Assembly: GCF_018919175.1 (NCBI RefSeq)
Contig: NZ_JAHLQL010000005.1
Location: 124,001 to 188,000 of the forward strand
DNA length: 64,000 bases
Direction of reading: 5' to 3'
Origin: Clostridium simiarum
GTDB lineage: Bacteria; Bacillota; Clostridia; Clostridiales; Clostridiaceae
Below are positions 44,588 to 53,805 of the stretch, piece by piece. Below the pieces are notes generated by a model. That model was not told where the DNA came from and ran no database searches. It saw only the letters and a program-made list of their open reading frames with translations. Numbering within the stretch: the first letter of the stretch is position 1; every line of letters starts with the position of its first letter. Made by a program: the position numbers and the translations under genes.

Positions 44588-45877
44588 CTAAGCACTCTCT
44601 ATACCTTTTTTATTCTTAGATTTCTTAGGCTTTATAGGTAGTCTCTTTTCTCCCTCTACTTTCTCAAATAAAGGTTTCTTAGTGTCTACAGACTCTTTAG
44701 TTATTGTAACCTTTTGAATCTCCTCATCAGAAGGAACTTCAAACATTATATCTCTCATTATTTCTTCAATTATAGCTCTAAGACCTCTTGCTCCAGTATT
44801 TCTACTTAAAGCTTCATCTGCTATAGCCTCTAAAGCTCCATCTTCAAAATCAAGTTTAACATTATCAAGCTCAAACAGCTTAGTATATTGCTTAACAAGA
44901 GCATTTTTAGGTTTACTTAGTATATTAACTAAAGCACTTCTATCTAAAGATTCTAATGTAACCACTATGGGAAGTCTACCCACAAACTCTGGTATAAGTC
45001 CAAATTTCAAAAGATCTCCTGGCATTATATCTTTTAATAATCTGCCAATATCCTTTTCACTTTTAGATTGAATTTGTGCTCCAAATCCCATTGTATTTTT
45101 GATGGTCCTTTTTTCTATTATCTTATCTACACCATCAAAAGCTCCTCCACATATAAATAATATATTTGAAGTATTTATTTGTATAAACTCTTGATGTGGA
45201 TGTTTTCTTCCTCCTTGAGGCGGAACTGAAGCTACAGTACCTTCTAATATCTTAAGAAGTGCCTGTTGAACTCCCTCTCCAGAAACATCTCTTGTTATAG
45301 ATGGATTTTCTGATTTTCTCGCTATCTTATCAATTTCATCTATATACACAATACCTTTTTCAGCTCTTTCAATATCATAATCTGCGTTTTGAATTAACTT
45401 TAAAAGTATATTTTCAACATCTTCTCCAACATAACCTGCCTCTGTCAATGTAGTAGCATCAGCTATGGCAAAAGGCACATTTAAAAATCTTGCTAAAGTT
45501 TGTGCTAAAAGTGTCTTTCCTGAACCAGTAGGTCCTAATAATAGTATATTACTCTTTTGTAATTCAACTTCTTGATCACTTTCATTAGAATTTATTCTCT
45601 TATAGTGGTTATAAACCGCTACTGCTAAAGATCTTTTTGCATCTTCTTGACCTATTACATATTGATCTAAATAAGTTTTAATTTCTACTGGCTTAGGCAA
45701 AGAAGTTACATCTAACTGTAAACTCTCTTCAAATTCATCTGCAATTATCTCTGAGCATAATTCTATACACTCATCACATATATAAACTCCTGGACCTGCT
45801 ATAAGTCTTCTTACCTGATCTTGATTTTTGCCACAAAAAGAGCACTTAAGCTGCTTTTTATCATCATATTTTACCAT
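44588..45877 (-). CDS. clpX: ClpX, ATPase subunit of the Clp protease
   Basis: AAA+ unfoldase that feeds proteins to ClpP. The N-terminal zinc finger has CSFCGK and, after 18-20 residues, CDECIELC (four Cys). Walker [16 protein letters not shown] (~113-127), Walker [15 protein letters not shown], a GYVGEDVE pore-region motif, and the IGF loop equivalent that docks ClpP ([10 protein letters not shown]). I use the ATG at 45877 with AGAGAGG seven bases upstream; a GTG two codons earlier lies on that site. 429 residues. Clp operon order tig-clpP-clpX-lon-engB. Confidence 0.97.
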   Translation of the reverse strand: MVKYDDKKQLKCSFCGKNQDQVRRLIAGPGVYICDECIELCSEIIADEFEESLQLDVTSLPKPVEIKTYLDQYVIGQEDAKRSLAVAVYNHYKRINSNESDQEVELQKSNILLLGPTGSGKTLLAQTLARFLNVPFAIADATTLTEAGYVGEDVENILLKLIQNADYDIERAEKGIVYIDEIDKIARKSENPSITRDVSGEGVQQALLKILEGTVASVPPQGGRKHPHQEFIQINTSNILFICGGAFDGVDKIIEKRTIKNTMGFGAQIQSKSEKDIGRLLKDIMPGDLLKFGLIPEFVGRLPIVVTLESLDRSALVNILSKPKNALVKQYTKLFELDNVKLDFEDGALEAIADEALSRNTGARGLRAIIEEIMRDIMFEVPSDEEIQKVTITKESVDTKKPLFEKVEGEKRLPIKPKKSKNKKGIESA

Positions 45878-45915
45878 CGTCACACCTCTCTAAGGTTTCT
45901 ATGCTTAAACTAATA

Positions 45916-46521
45916 TTATTTATTAGATTCAGCATTTATTTGATTTTTAATTAGAACTTTGTCTATTATTCCATATTTCATGGCTTCTTCTGCAGTCATG
46001 AAATAATCTCTTTCAACATCTCTTTTTATATTCTCAATTGGTTGACCTGTTCTTTCACTTAATATAGTATTTAACGTATCTTTAGTTCGTAATATCCTTT
46101 TTGCATGGATATCTATATCTGTAGCCTGGCCTTGGAATCCCCCAAGTGGTTGATGTATCATTATTTCACTATTTGGAAGAGCAAATCTTTTTCCTTCTGC
46201 ACCTGCTGCTAATAAGAACGCTCCCATAGATGCAGCCATACCTATGCATATAGTGGATACATCTGCTTTAATATACTGCATAGTATCATAAATCGCCATG
46301 CCTGCTGTTATAGATCCTCCTGGACTATTTATATATAAATGTATATCCTTATCTGGATCTTCACTTTCTAAAAAAAGCAATTGTGCTACTATAAGACTTG
46401 CTGTAGTATCATTAACTTGATCACTTAAAAGCACTATCCTATCTTTCAATAATCTTGAAAATATATCGTAAGATCTCTCTCCTCTATTAGTTTGTTCTAC
46501 AACCATAGGTACTAAACTCAT
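45916..46521 (-). CDS. clpP: ClpP, proteolytic subunit of the Clp protease
   Basis: Tetradecameric serine protease of 201 residues. Catalytic triad visible as Ser98 ([11 protein letters not shown]), His123 (MIHQPLGG) and Asp172 (RDYFM), at the family positions. The start ATG follows GAGGAGGG. The gene ends 38 bases before clpX, so clpP and clpX are one operon; tig upstream has its own terminator. No CtsR box (GGTCAAANANNRGTCAAA-like) is seen in the 180-bp gap before it. Confidence 0.97.
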   Translation of the reverse strand: MSLVPMVVEQTNRGERSYDIFSRLLKDRIVLLSDQVNDTTASLIVAQLLFLESEDPDKDIHLYINSPGGSITAGMAIYDTMQYIKADVSTICIGMAASMGAFLLAAGAEGKRFALPNSEIMIHQPLGGFQGQATDIDIHAKRILRTKDTLNTILSERTGQPIENIKRDVERDYFMTAEEAMKYGIIDKVLIKNQINAESNK

Positions 46522-46659
46522 ATTTTTCCCTCCTCAAAAATTCATCCATTATATAATATAACCAATTTTTTAATATTGTAACTATATAATATTATTTATT
46601 TAATAATTATATATTAATTATATATTAATTTCTATATAATTTCTATTATATTGAAAATA

Positions 46660-46687
46660 ATTGCCAGAAATCAATTATTCTGGCAAT
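46660..46687 (-). terminator. Trigger factor terminator
   Basis: Stem ATTGCCAGAA / TTCTGGCAAT (46660-46669 with 46678-46687) with an 8-base loop; a T-rich tract follows on the minus strand. Confidence 0.85.
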
Positions 46688-46699
46688 ATACTTTAAGGT

Positions 46700-47995
46700 T
46701 TATTCTTCTATAGATTTAGTATTTTCTACTAATAATTTTATAGTCTTTTCTATTACTACATCTGTCTTTAATAATTCTCCTTGAGCTTTAACAATTAAAT
46801 CAGCAGTTTTTTCTATTTCTTTATCTCCGTATTGTTTTGCTACTTCCATAGCCTTTTCTTTAATTTCTTCTTCTGTAGCTTCTACTTTTTCAACTTCCCC
46901 TACTTTTTCAAGAACTAAATCAGTCTTCACTTTCTTTTCAGCATTTTCTTTCATGAAGTCTCTCATCTTTTGCTCTGTATTATTTGTGTATGCATAGTAA
47001 GTTTCAAGATCTAATCCTTGATATTTAAGTCTCATTTCAAGATCTCTCATCATTTGATCTATTTCTTTTTCTACCATTACTTCTGGTATATCTATAGTTG
47101 CATTAGCGCATACAGCCTCTAATACAGCTTCTTCAAATTCTCTTTTTTCTCTTAGTTCATTGGATTCTTGTGCTTTTGCTTTTATGTCATTTTTTAACTC
47201 TTCTAAAGTATCAAATTCAGATACTTCTTTAGCAAACTCATCATCAAGTTCTGGTAATTCTTTAACCTTTATTTCATTTACAGTTACTTCAAAAGTAGCT
47301 GGTTTTCCGTTTAATTCTTCCTTACCATAGTTCTCTGGGAAATTAACATTAATTTTTTTAGTTTCTCCTAAAGCTGTTCCTATTAATTGTTGCTCAAAAT
47401 CTCCTATAAATGTACCTGATCCTATTTCAAGTGGGTAATCTTTTCCTTCTCCACCTTCAAAAGCCACATCATCTATAAATCCTTTAAAATCTATAACAGC
47501 TATATTTCCATCTTCAACATTTCCTTCTTCTTTAACTTCTTGTCTTGAATTTCTTTCTTGCATAGCTGTAAGTTGTTTTTGAACTTCTTCTTCATTTACT
47601 TCATATTTTACTTTCTTAACTTCTAAACCTTTATACTCTCCAAGTTCAACTTCTGGTTTTACAATAACTTGTGCAGTATATATAAAGTCTTTTCCTTCTT
47701 CTATTTGAACTATATCTATTTGTGGATAATCTACTGGTTCAATATTATTTTCTTCTACAGCCTTTGGATATGTATCTTCGCAGCAGAAGTTTATAGCGTC
47801 TTCATAAAGAACTTCTATTCCGTAGTATTTCTTTAAAACTCCTATTGGTGTTTTACCTTTTCTAAATCCTGGCACACTAAATTTCTTTACATTTTTATTA
47901 TATGATTTCTTTAGTGCTTCACTAAACTTATCTGCATCTACTGTAATTTCAAGCTTAACTACATTAGCTTCTGTTTTTTCCATTTTAACGTTCAT
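46700..47995 (-). CDS. tig: Trigger factor, ribosome-associated chaperone
   Basis: 431-residue peptidyl-prolyl isomerase that binds nascent chains at the ribosome exit. The N-terminal ribosome-binding domain carries the signature GFRKGKTPI (~42-50), an FKBP-type PPIase domain follows (~160-245; [20 protein letters not shown]), and the C-terminal helical arms are Lys/Glu-rich. The start ATG is nine bases after AGGAGG. It is transcribed ahead of clpP but has its own terminator. Normal length and composition. Confidence 0.97.
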   Translation of the reverse strand: MNVKMEKTEANVVKLEITVDADKFSEALKKSYNKNVKKFSVPGFRKGKTPIGVLKKYYGIEVLYEDAINFCCEDTYPKAVEENNIEPVDYPQIDIVQIEEGKDFIYTAQVIVKPEVELGEYKGLEVKKVKYEVNEEEVQKQLTAMQERNSRQEVKEEGNVEDGNIAVIDFKGFIDDVAFEGGEGKDYPLEIGSGTFIGDFEQQLIGTALGETKKINVNFPENYGKEELNGKPATFEVTVNEIKVKELPELDDEFAKEVSEFDTLEELKNDIKAKAQESNELREKREFEEAVLEAVCANATIDIPEVMVEKEIDQMMRDLEMRLKYQGLDLETYYAYTNNTEQKMRDFMKENAEKKVKTDLVLEKVGEVEKVEATEEEIKEKAMEVAKQYGDKEIEKTADLIVKAQGELLKTDVVIEKTIKLLVENTKSIEE

Positions 47996-48149
47996 TGTGT
48001 AATTCCTCCTAATAAACTCTTATATTAAAAGCCATATACTAACCTAGACATTATAACATAATTATGAAATTCATTTCAAACATTATTGCGAAATATTTTC
48101 GAATTAAGGCTCGGCTATAGACTTTTTTACCAACTAAATCTAATTTTCA

Positions 48150-48950
48150 TTATTGAACAATGTTTCCATCCTTTGTCATATAGTTTAAAACTCCATCTAA
48201 ACTTATCTCTAATCCTTTATCTTGCATTCCATTTATAATTATATTTCTTCCTTGAATATTAGTATTGTTATATGATTTTGCATCTAAATCCAAGGTCCAT
48301 ATATATTTATCTTCCTTTCCAAACCAAGGAAGTTGACTTATAAATGCTATCTGTGTATCACTATAGAATTTTGGCATACCACACCAGATATATGAAGGAT
48401 TTTTACCAAGCTCTGTATCTTTATCAAAAGTTTTACCAGCAGAACCTGAAGTGAAATTTTTCATAGTTCCATCTACATAATTACCATTTGTATCATAAAT
48501 AAATAGATTTTGAGTACCCTCCTCATAAATAAGAAGCTTTTTCCCTGAAGGATTTATATCAAAATATATTTTATTACCATCAGTTTCGGCGAATTTATAT
48601 TTTATATTTTCGTCTTTTCCTTCATATACAAGCTTTACTATAGTATCATCAGTGAGTTTTATTTCATAGTAAAGTTGTTCTTCTTTAGCTATATCCTTTT
48701 CTTCTTTAATTAAAGAACTCTCTTCACTGCTATCCTTATTTTTATCTAAAACTTCTTTTTCTTTTTCTTCTTCCTTTTGTTTATCAGCTAAATATTGTTT
48801 TTTTGTTTCCTGTATAAAATTAGATATATATCCACTACATAATATAGTTCCCACAACTAAAGCTACAATTAATCCTATAAATAGTATTTTGAATTTTCTT
48901 CTCTTCATTTTTCTTTCATAATCCTTACTGAATATACTAGGCTTTCCCAC
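48150..48950 (-). CDS. Membrane-anchored hypothetical protein (266 aa)
   Basis: A short positive head (SIFSKDYERKMKRRKFK) precedes one membrane helix (~22-45), then a highly charged linker (QKEEEKEKEVLDKNKDSSEE, ~58-77) and a ~170-residue extracytoplasmic domain with repeated beta-strand pairs (YEIKLTDDTIVKLVYEGKDE; GKKLLIYEEGTQNLFIYDTN), a propeller-like TolB/DPP-IV-type pattern. The start is GTG at 48950 after a GGGGGG-type site. I cannot name a family. It lies beside tig, separated by ~150 bp without a gene. Confidence 0.6.
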   Translation of the reverse strand: MGKPSIFSKDYERKMKRRKFKILFIGLIVALVVGTILCSGYISNFIQETKKQYLADKQKEEEKEKEVLDKNKDSSEESSLIKEEKDIAKEEQLYYEIKLTDDTIVKLVYEGKDENIKYKFAETDGNKIYFDINPSGKKLLIYEEGTQNLFIYDTNGNYVDGTMKNFTSGSAGKTFDKDTELGKNPSYIWCGMPKFYSDTQIAFISQLPWFGKEDKYIWTLDLDAKSYNNTNIQGRNIIINGMQDKGLEISLDGVLNYMTKDGNIVQ

Positions 48951-49264
48951 TACACTTCCCCCCTAGTGATATATATTATAAATTAAATTTTTAATTAATG
49001 ATCTTAACAAATATTATAACTTACAATTAATCTTATTATCCATATAAATCTTATTTTATTATACCGAAAATAACTACGAAAATTCAAATATATTTCCATT
49101 GTCAATGAATTATAGCATTTATATATTTGTTTTTCAAGATACCTTAAATTTTTGTATAGCTAACTTTATTAATATATATTTAACAACTTATTCTTAATTC
49201 TACATTTTTTTCATACTTTTATGATATAATTAATTAAAGTACTATGTTATTATGGAGGATATTT
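48951..49264. other. 314-bp intergenic region
   Basis: Plain AT-rich DNA between divergent genes. I see only a -10-like TATAAT (49225-49230) and a GGAGG site before the hemerythrin start; no clear -35 and no RNA gene. Confidence 0.4.
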
Positions 49265-49684
49265 ATGTTTGATTGGAAAGAAAGTTATAGCGTAAACATT
49301 AAAGAAATAGATGACCAGCATAAAGAATTATTTAAAATAGGTAATAAACTATCATCTTATATAAAAGGTTATGATTCTCTTGAAGACCATTACGATGAAA
49401 TAAAAGAAGTTTTTAAAGAATTAAAATACTATACTATATATCATTTTAGATATGAAGAAGAATTGATGCGTGCTAATGGATATGAAGACATTGGTGCTCA
49501 TAAAGCTCAACACGATGCTTTTATAGATAAGTTAGTACAATTGGAATCTGGTGGAGACATTTATATAAATCAAAAAAACGCAATGATAAATACACTTTCC
49601 TTTTTACTAGATTGGATAAGTAATCACATATTAAAAACTGATATGAGATATAAACCTATTCTTAACGAAAAAGGAATATATTAA
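49265..49684 (+). CDS. Bacteriohemerythrin
   Basis: 139-residue non-heme diiron O2-binding protein. All seven ligands are in place: His19 (DDQH), His60 and Glu64 (HFRYEEE), His79 and His83 (HKAQH), His121 (SNH) and Asp126 (KTDMRY). Its role in anaerobes is oxygen sensing, storage or scavenging. I use the ATG at 49265 after TGGAGGA; the frame extends seven codons upstream across that site. It is monocistronic with its own terminator, and no chemotaxis gene is adjacent. Confidence 0.95.
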   Translation: MFDWKESYSVNIKEIDDQHKELFKIGNKLSSYIKGYDSLEDHYDEIKEVFKELKYYTIYHFRYEEELMRANGYEDIGAHKAQHDAFIDKLVQLESGGDIYINQKNAMINTLSFLLDWISNHILKTDMRYKPILNEKGIY

Positions 49685-49699
49685 ATAATAAAAATAAAG

Positions 49700-49730
49700 A
49701 AGTTTCTCAAAGCCTATCTTTGAGAAACTT
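49700..49730 (+). terminator. Hemerythrin terminator
   Basis: A 13-bp perfect stem (49700-49712 with 49718-49730), 5-base loop, followed by TTTAATTTT. Confidence 0.9.
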
Positions 49731-49774
49731 TAATTTTAAACCTCTTACTTCATTATTTATTATTTAATTGTTAA

Positions 49775-50317
49775 CTATTCTCCCTTATTTTGGCTCTTTC
49801 CCGTACCATTACCTTTTTTACCCTCATTGATTTTTGGGCATCCACCTTTTTCTTTTTTTGAATTTTCTTCTCCTGGGATACAATTTTTCATATTTTCTTC
49901 TATTTTTGCTTTAATTTCATCTCCTTGTTCTTTTGTGATTTTACCTTCCTCTATAGCCTTATCTATAGTTGCCATTCTTGCTTCTTTCATAACACTTTTA
50001 TAATCTTCATCACTTAAACCTTTTTCTTTGGCTATTTGATAAAAAGTCTTACCTTCCGCTCTTAGTTTACTAAGCTCATCTATAGACATATTTAATTTCT
50101 TTGCTAAGGCCTCTAATTTAAATTCGTATCCTTTTTTACCAACTAATCTTCCAGCACCTAATTTATTGCATTGGTTTCTAACCTTTCCTTCATAGCTTTT
50201 TTCAATAGGCTTATTATTGTCATTAACAACACCTAGGCTAGTGTCTGCATATGCCCTTGCTCCTATTCCCATTGTTATAGAAAGTACTAAAGCCGCTATT
50301 ATTTTTTTATTTTTCAT
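49775..50317 (-). CDS. Secreted DUF2680-family protein
   Basis: A 180-residue exported protein: signal peptide with cleavage after ARAYA (residues ~20-24), then a DUF2680-type helical region (LAKKLNMSIDELSKLRAEGK; ARMATIDKAIEEGKITKEQG) in which repeated short helices carry the x-T-x-E-Q/E-A pattern, and a Lys/Gly/Asn-rich tail (GEENSKKEKGGCPKINEGKK). Function unknown in the family; many copies occur in clostridia. The ATG follows AGGAGG. The gene is not in an obvious operon. Confidence 0.8.
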   Translation of the reverse strand: MKNKKIIAALVLSITMGIGARAYADTSLGVVNDNNKPIEKSYEGKVRNQCNKLGAGRLVGKKGYEFKLEALAKKLNMSIDELSKLRAEGKTFYQIAKEKGLSDEDYKSVMKEARMATIDKAIEEGKITKEQGDEIKAKIEENMKNCIPGEENSKKEKGGCPKINEGKKGNGTGKSQNKGE

Positions 50318-50458
50318 AATAATTACCTCCTAATATATTAGCAATTTTAATAAGTAATATAAGTTTTTGTCCTTACTTTTATATTACCCACAATATTTGA
50401 TATATATATGAGATAATTTTGATGGATTTGTGAAAACTAAGTTAATTATCTAAAAATA

Positions 50459-51832
50459 TTAAATAGGCATATCCAAATTATTTAAATTTTCCTTCTTCAC
50501 TTCTGTTTTAATAGATCTATTCTTTATATTCATATATAAATAGAAAGGTATACCTGAAAGCAATAATAAAAAACCATACATTACAGTTTCAGCTCCTGAA
50601 CCATATATAGTCCATAATGCATATATAAATCCCATTAAAGGAACTATTGAGCTTTTAATAAAATTTAAAATATTAATCTTTTTTTTATGTTTAACCACTA
50701 AAAGTATTTCAGCTGCAGTAGCTAATGCATATATAGGAAGATAAGATAGTGTGGCTAAAAGGGATACAAAAGTAAATGCACTTCCAAAACCTTTAGTAAA
50801 ATTCATAAGTAATAATATATTAACCAAAACACCACTTATTATAAGAGAAGCGTATGGTGTTTTGTATTTAGGATGAATCTTTGAAAAAACATGTGGAAAA
50901 ACACCATCTACTCCTGCTGCGTAGGACACCCGTGCTGTAGATAAAAGCCATCCTATAGTAGTACCTACTAAACTTAATAGGGCAAAAATTCCTATATAAA
51001 TTCCCGCACCTGATCCTAAATATCTAGAAAATATATCTACAAGAGGAGCATTACTAGTAATTAAAGAGTTTTGGCTCATTGCTCCCATGGCTGCAAAACT
51101 TATTAACATATAAAATATAGTAGAAATAATCATACCTATTATGGTACTTCTTTTTATATTTTTTTCTCCATTTTTAATCTCTCCTCCTGTAACAGCTGCT
51201 GTTTCAAGTCCAGTAAATGCCCAAAGAGTTGCAGTAGCTGCCGCTGGCACAGTTTCTAGTCCCTTTCCTTCTGGAAATAACGGAGTAATATTAACAATAT
51301 TAAAATTTAAACCTGCTATAATAACAAAAAATATAAAGAGGGCTATTTTAATTATGGTGCTTGCTGTTTGAACCCTAGCCGCTAACTTTACACCCTTAAT
51401 ATTTAATAGTGTAAATATCCATAGTATAGATGAAGTACATATAAATCCTAACATAGGGTTTGTTGCTACAACTGGAAATAAAAAACCTACATAACTTGCT
51501 ACTGCAATTATTATAGCTGCATTTCCTATCCAACATCCATTCCAATAAAGCCAAGCATTCATAAATCCCACAAAATCCCCAAAGGCAACCTTAGAAAATT
51601 CATAAGGCCCACCAGTTTTAGGTATGATTGATCCCAAATTTGCAAAGGATAATGCTAAGAATATAGATCCAATTCCTGTTATTCCCCAGGCCATCATGGT
51701 GGCTCCCGGTCCAGATTTTTGGGCTAAAGTTGCAGGTAACATAAATATTCCTGATCCCATCATATTCCCTACTACTAAAGCAGTAGCCATAAATAAACCT
51801 AGTTCTTTTTTTAGCTCCTCATTTTGTTCCAT
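50459..51832 (-). CDS. APC-family amino acid permease/antiporter
   Basis: A 457-residue membrane transporter of the amino acid-polyamine-organocation superfamily with ~12 helices. The N-terminus GLFMATALVVGNMMGSGIFM (~12-31) contains the G[ST]GIF substrate-binding turn, followed by GPYEFSKVAFGDFVGFMNAW and ATLWAFTGLETAAVTGGEI as in basic amino acid or polyamine antiporters (AdiC, CadB, PotE type). The substrate is not decidable. No decarboxylase lies nearby, which would be expected for an acid-resistance antiporter. The start follows AGAGGA. It ends in a leftward gap with no clear terminator. Confidence 0.88.
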   Translation of the reverse strand: MEQNEELKKELGLFMATALVVGNMMGSGIFMLPATLAQKSGPGATMMAWGITGIGSIFLALSFANLGSIIPKTGGPYEFSKVAFGDFVGFMNAWLYWNGCWIGNAAIIIAVASYVGFLFPVVATNPMLGFICTSSILWIFTLLNIKGVKLAARVQTASTIIKIALFIFFVIIAGLNFNIVNITPLFPEGKGLETVPAAATATLWAFTGLETAAVTGGEIKNGEKNIKRSTIIGMIISTIFYMLISFAAMGAMSQNSLITSNAPLVDIFSRYLGSGAGIYIGIFALLSLVGTTIGWLLSTARVSYAAGVDGVFPHVFSKIHPKYKTPYASLIISGVLVNILLLMNFTKGFGSAFTFVSLLATLSYLPIYALATAAEILLVVKHKKKINILNFIKSSIVPLMGFIYALWTIYGSGAETVMYGFLLLLSGIPFYLYMNIKNRSIKTEVKKENLNNLDMPI

Positions 51833-51972
51833 TACTATTCCTCTATTCTTTCATTAAATTACCTTAGCTATTTTATAATCACATGCATATTTAGTCAATA
51901 TAATTTTATAAATATTCCTGTTAAATTTACTTAATATTTTTATAATAAAATCATATAAGTTATACAAAACTC

Positions 51973-52047
51973 CCCTTCATACTTTCAGATGGTAATCGAA
52001 GAGTAAGTGACTATAACCAAATCACAGATTTAGTATGTAAGCTTAAG
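51973..52047 (+). repeat. Dispersed intergenic repeat, copy 2 (short, one core)
   Basis: Carries the CTTCATA...TTCAGATG flank, an AGAGTAAGTGACTAT joining segment and one core CAAATCACAGATTTAG (52018-52033). The order matches copy 1 read on its minus strand. Confidence 0.55.
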
Positions 52048-52051
52048 ATTA

Positions 52052-52098
52052 AAAATTACCCTAAAGCTTATATACTTGTTTAGCTTTAGGGCAATTTT
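52052..52098 (-). terminator. Terminator of the 59-aa CGC protein gene
   Basis: A 17-bp stem with one mismatch (52052-52068 with 52082-52098) and a 13-base loop, followed leftward by a short T-rich stretch. Confidence 0.7.
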
Positions 52099-52103
52099 AT
52101 AAA

Positions 52104-52283
52104 CTATTTCTTATTCCTACAACCACAACTTAAATTTCCATTAGAAATTCTCCCACAACCACAAGAGTTTCCAAAAGATATTAGTACTTTTTCTTTAAAT
52201 ACATTAGTTGTGTACTCTTCGTAGCCATGTTCCTCTGAGTCTTTTAAAAGTGATTCATCTATAGTATTTAATTTTTCAATCAT
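52104..52283 (-). CDS. Small protein with two CGC motifs (59 aa)
   Basis: A 59-residue protein with an acidic helical first half (IEKLNTIDESLLKDSEEHGY) and a C-terminal pair of cysteine motifs, CGCGRISNG at residues 41-49 and CGCRNKK at 53-59 (Cys41, 43, 53, 55). The spacing suggests zinc or Fe-S binding, or a cross-linkable tail. The start ATG is backed by GAAAGAGGG, and the gene has its own terminator. I do not recognise it. A modified-peptide precursor is conceivable but no maturase lies nearby. Confidence 0.65.
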   Translation of the reverse strand: MIEKLNTIDESLLKDSEEHGYEEYTTNVFKEKVLISFGNSCGCGRISNGNLSCGCRNKK

Positions 52284-52437
52284 ATTTATACCCTCTTTCT
52301 ACAGAATACTTGATACTGCTTTTCATGTAATATATACTATCATATATTTTTTTTAAGTAAAGATTATTTTGATTATATATTTCAGTTTATATTCATAAAT
52401 ATAGAGTATAAAACACGATTTTAGAAAGGTTCATTTA

Positions 52438-53166
52438 ATGTTTAAAAAACCACTTCCTTTTTTCTATAAAATAATATTTGTACTAGTAATTATTTTATCC
52501 TTTGAAATAATCTTAATATATAAAAGTTATTCAAAGTACGAAAATATAAAGACAAAAGATTTAGGGGTACAGAACTTAAATAAAAAAAGGCCTATGGTAA
52601 TTGTAGTAGATATTACAACAAATACCCTATCTGTATTTCAAGAAGGAAATTTAATCAAAACTTATAGGTGTGCAGGAGGAAAACCATCTACACCCTCTCC
52701 AATAGGTACATGGAAAATAATAAGTAAAGATACTTGGGGAGAAGGCTTTGGAGGAAGGTGGATGGGATTCAATGTTCCCTGGGGAAAGTATGGTATTCAT
52801 GGAACCATTTATCCTAACTCTATAGGTTGGAACTCTTCTAAAGGTTGCATAAGAATGAAAAATGATGATGTGGCAGAGTTATATGAATACGTCCCTATTG
52901 GAACTAATGTGATTATATGGGGTGGTCCTTTTGGTGCCTTTGGAGAATACTTAAGAAGTATAAAACCTGGTATGACTGGCTCTGATGTGTATGCCCTTCA
53001 ACAAATATTAAAAGAAAAAGGTTACTTTAAGGGTTATATTAATGGAGTATATGGTGAAGATTTAAAATATGCCATTCATAAATATCAAAAGGACAACAAA
53101 ATGCCTATATCTGATGAAATAAACATGAATTTTTATAATAGATTAGGAATTTACCTCATAGACTAG
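52438..53166 (+). CDS. L,D-transpeptidase (YkuD) with peptidoglycan-binding domain
   Basis: A 242-residue cell wall enzyme that makes 3-3 cross-links or attaches wall proteins. An N-terminal membrane anchor (10-28) leads to a YkuD domain (residues ~52-160) with catalytic His121 (HGTIYPNSIGWNSSKGCIRM) and Cys137, Arg139. A C-terminal peptidoglycan-binding type 1 module follows (DVYALQQILKEKGYFKGYIN, ~183-202). The start follows GAAAGG. It is monocistronic, and ends in a clear terminator. Confidence 0.92.
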   Translation: MFKKPLPFFYKIIFVLVIILSFEIILIYKSYSKYENIKTKDLGVQNLNKKRPMVIVVDITTNTLSVFQEGNLIKTYRCAGGKPSTPSPIGTWKIISKDTWGEGFGGRWMGFNVPWGKYGIHGTIYPNSIGWNSSKGCIRMKNDDVAELYEYVPIGTNVIIWGGPFGAFGEYLRSIKPGMTGSDVYALQQILKEKGYFKGYINGVYGEDLKYAIHKYQKDNKMPISDEINMNFYNRLGIYLID

Positions 53167-53181
53167 TTTTTATCTATTTAA

Positions 53182-53219
53182 AGTAGAGTTTCTTTAATAT
53201 ATCCTTTTGAAACTCTACT
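53182..53219. terminator. Terminator between the L,D-transpeptidase and the convergent DUF4250 gene
   Basis: An 11-bp stem AGTAGAGTTTC / GAAACTCTACT (53182-53192 with 53209-53219), then CTATTTTTATT. Confidence 0.85.
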
Positions 53220-53225
53220 CTATTT

Positions 53226-53420
53226 TTATTCTTCTATAAACTGATTATTATCTTTACTGTACACATATCCTACTTTTAATAATTTTGCCAAAAGATCTTC
53301 ACCTTGTAAATCATAGGTTTTAAGTAAATCCTCTAAATTATTAAACTCATCTCTCAATTTCATATTTAATATGCTTATAAGCATATAAGGATCCATTTTT
53401 ATTAGTGAATCTTTATCCAT
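53226..53420 (-). CDS. DUF4250-family protein (64 aa)
   Basis: A small helical soluble protein of the DUF4250 family (KMDPYMLISILNMKLRDEFN, then DLQGEDLLAKLLKVGYVYSK). The family has no known function and is widespread in clostridia. A weak AAGGA site precedes the ATG. Monocistronic; convergent with the L,D-transpeptidase. Confidence 0.78.
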   Translation of the reverse strand: MDKDSLIKMDPYMLISILNMKLRDEFNNLEDLLKTYDLQGEDLLAKLLKVGYVYSKDNNQFIEE

Positions 53421-53764
53421 AGCCTTATCCTTAGTAACACAGTATACTAAAAGTACACAATCTTACTAAACATTCACTTCCTTTCTTTTTATTTAACCAA
53501 TATTTCTACTTCCTAAGAAGGATATAATCGCCGTTACATGTGTAGATAAGCTCAACTAAGTCTAAACTCTAGTTACAAACTCTACCTTAATCTAAACTTC
53601 AATTGATGACTTCTAATAACTTTGTTACAACTTATTTATATATTAATTATAACAATATTAATATATAAAAACATCCTAAATTATACTTAAAATAATTCTC
53701 TTGTTTTGTAATCCTTAATCTCAACAGCATAGTATGCTGTACTTTACATATACTTTTGCAAAAT
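53421..53764. other. 344-bp intergenic region with a degenerate direct repeat
   Basis: No gene seen. Around 53548-53600 the sequence TCTAAACT recurs (AAGTCTAAACTCT and AATCTAAACTTC) in a stretch unlike the surrounding AT-rich DNA. It might be a decayed relative of the dispersed repeat but it does not show the core palindrome. Confidence 0.35.
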
Positions 53765-53792
53765 AAATAAAGCGCTTAATAGCGCTTTATTT
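53765..53792 (-). terminator. Terminator of the M23 hydrolase gene
   Basis: A 12-bp perfect stem AAATAAAGCGCT / AGCGCTTTATTT (53765-53776 with 53781-53792) with loop TAAT. Confidence 0.85.
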
Positions 53793-53805
53793 ATGTTTTT
53801 TTATA

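Noticed and set aside
53510..53610. Fourth copy of the dispersed repeat
   Set aside because: Some similar words occur but the palindromic core and flank hairpin are missing.
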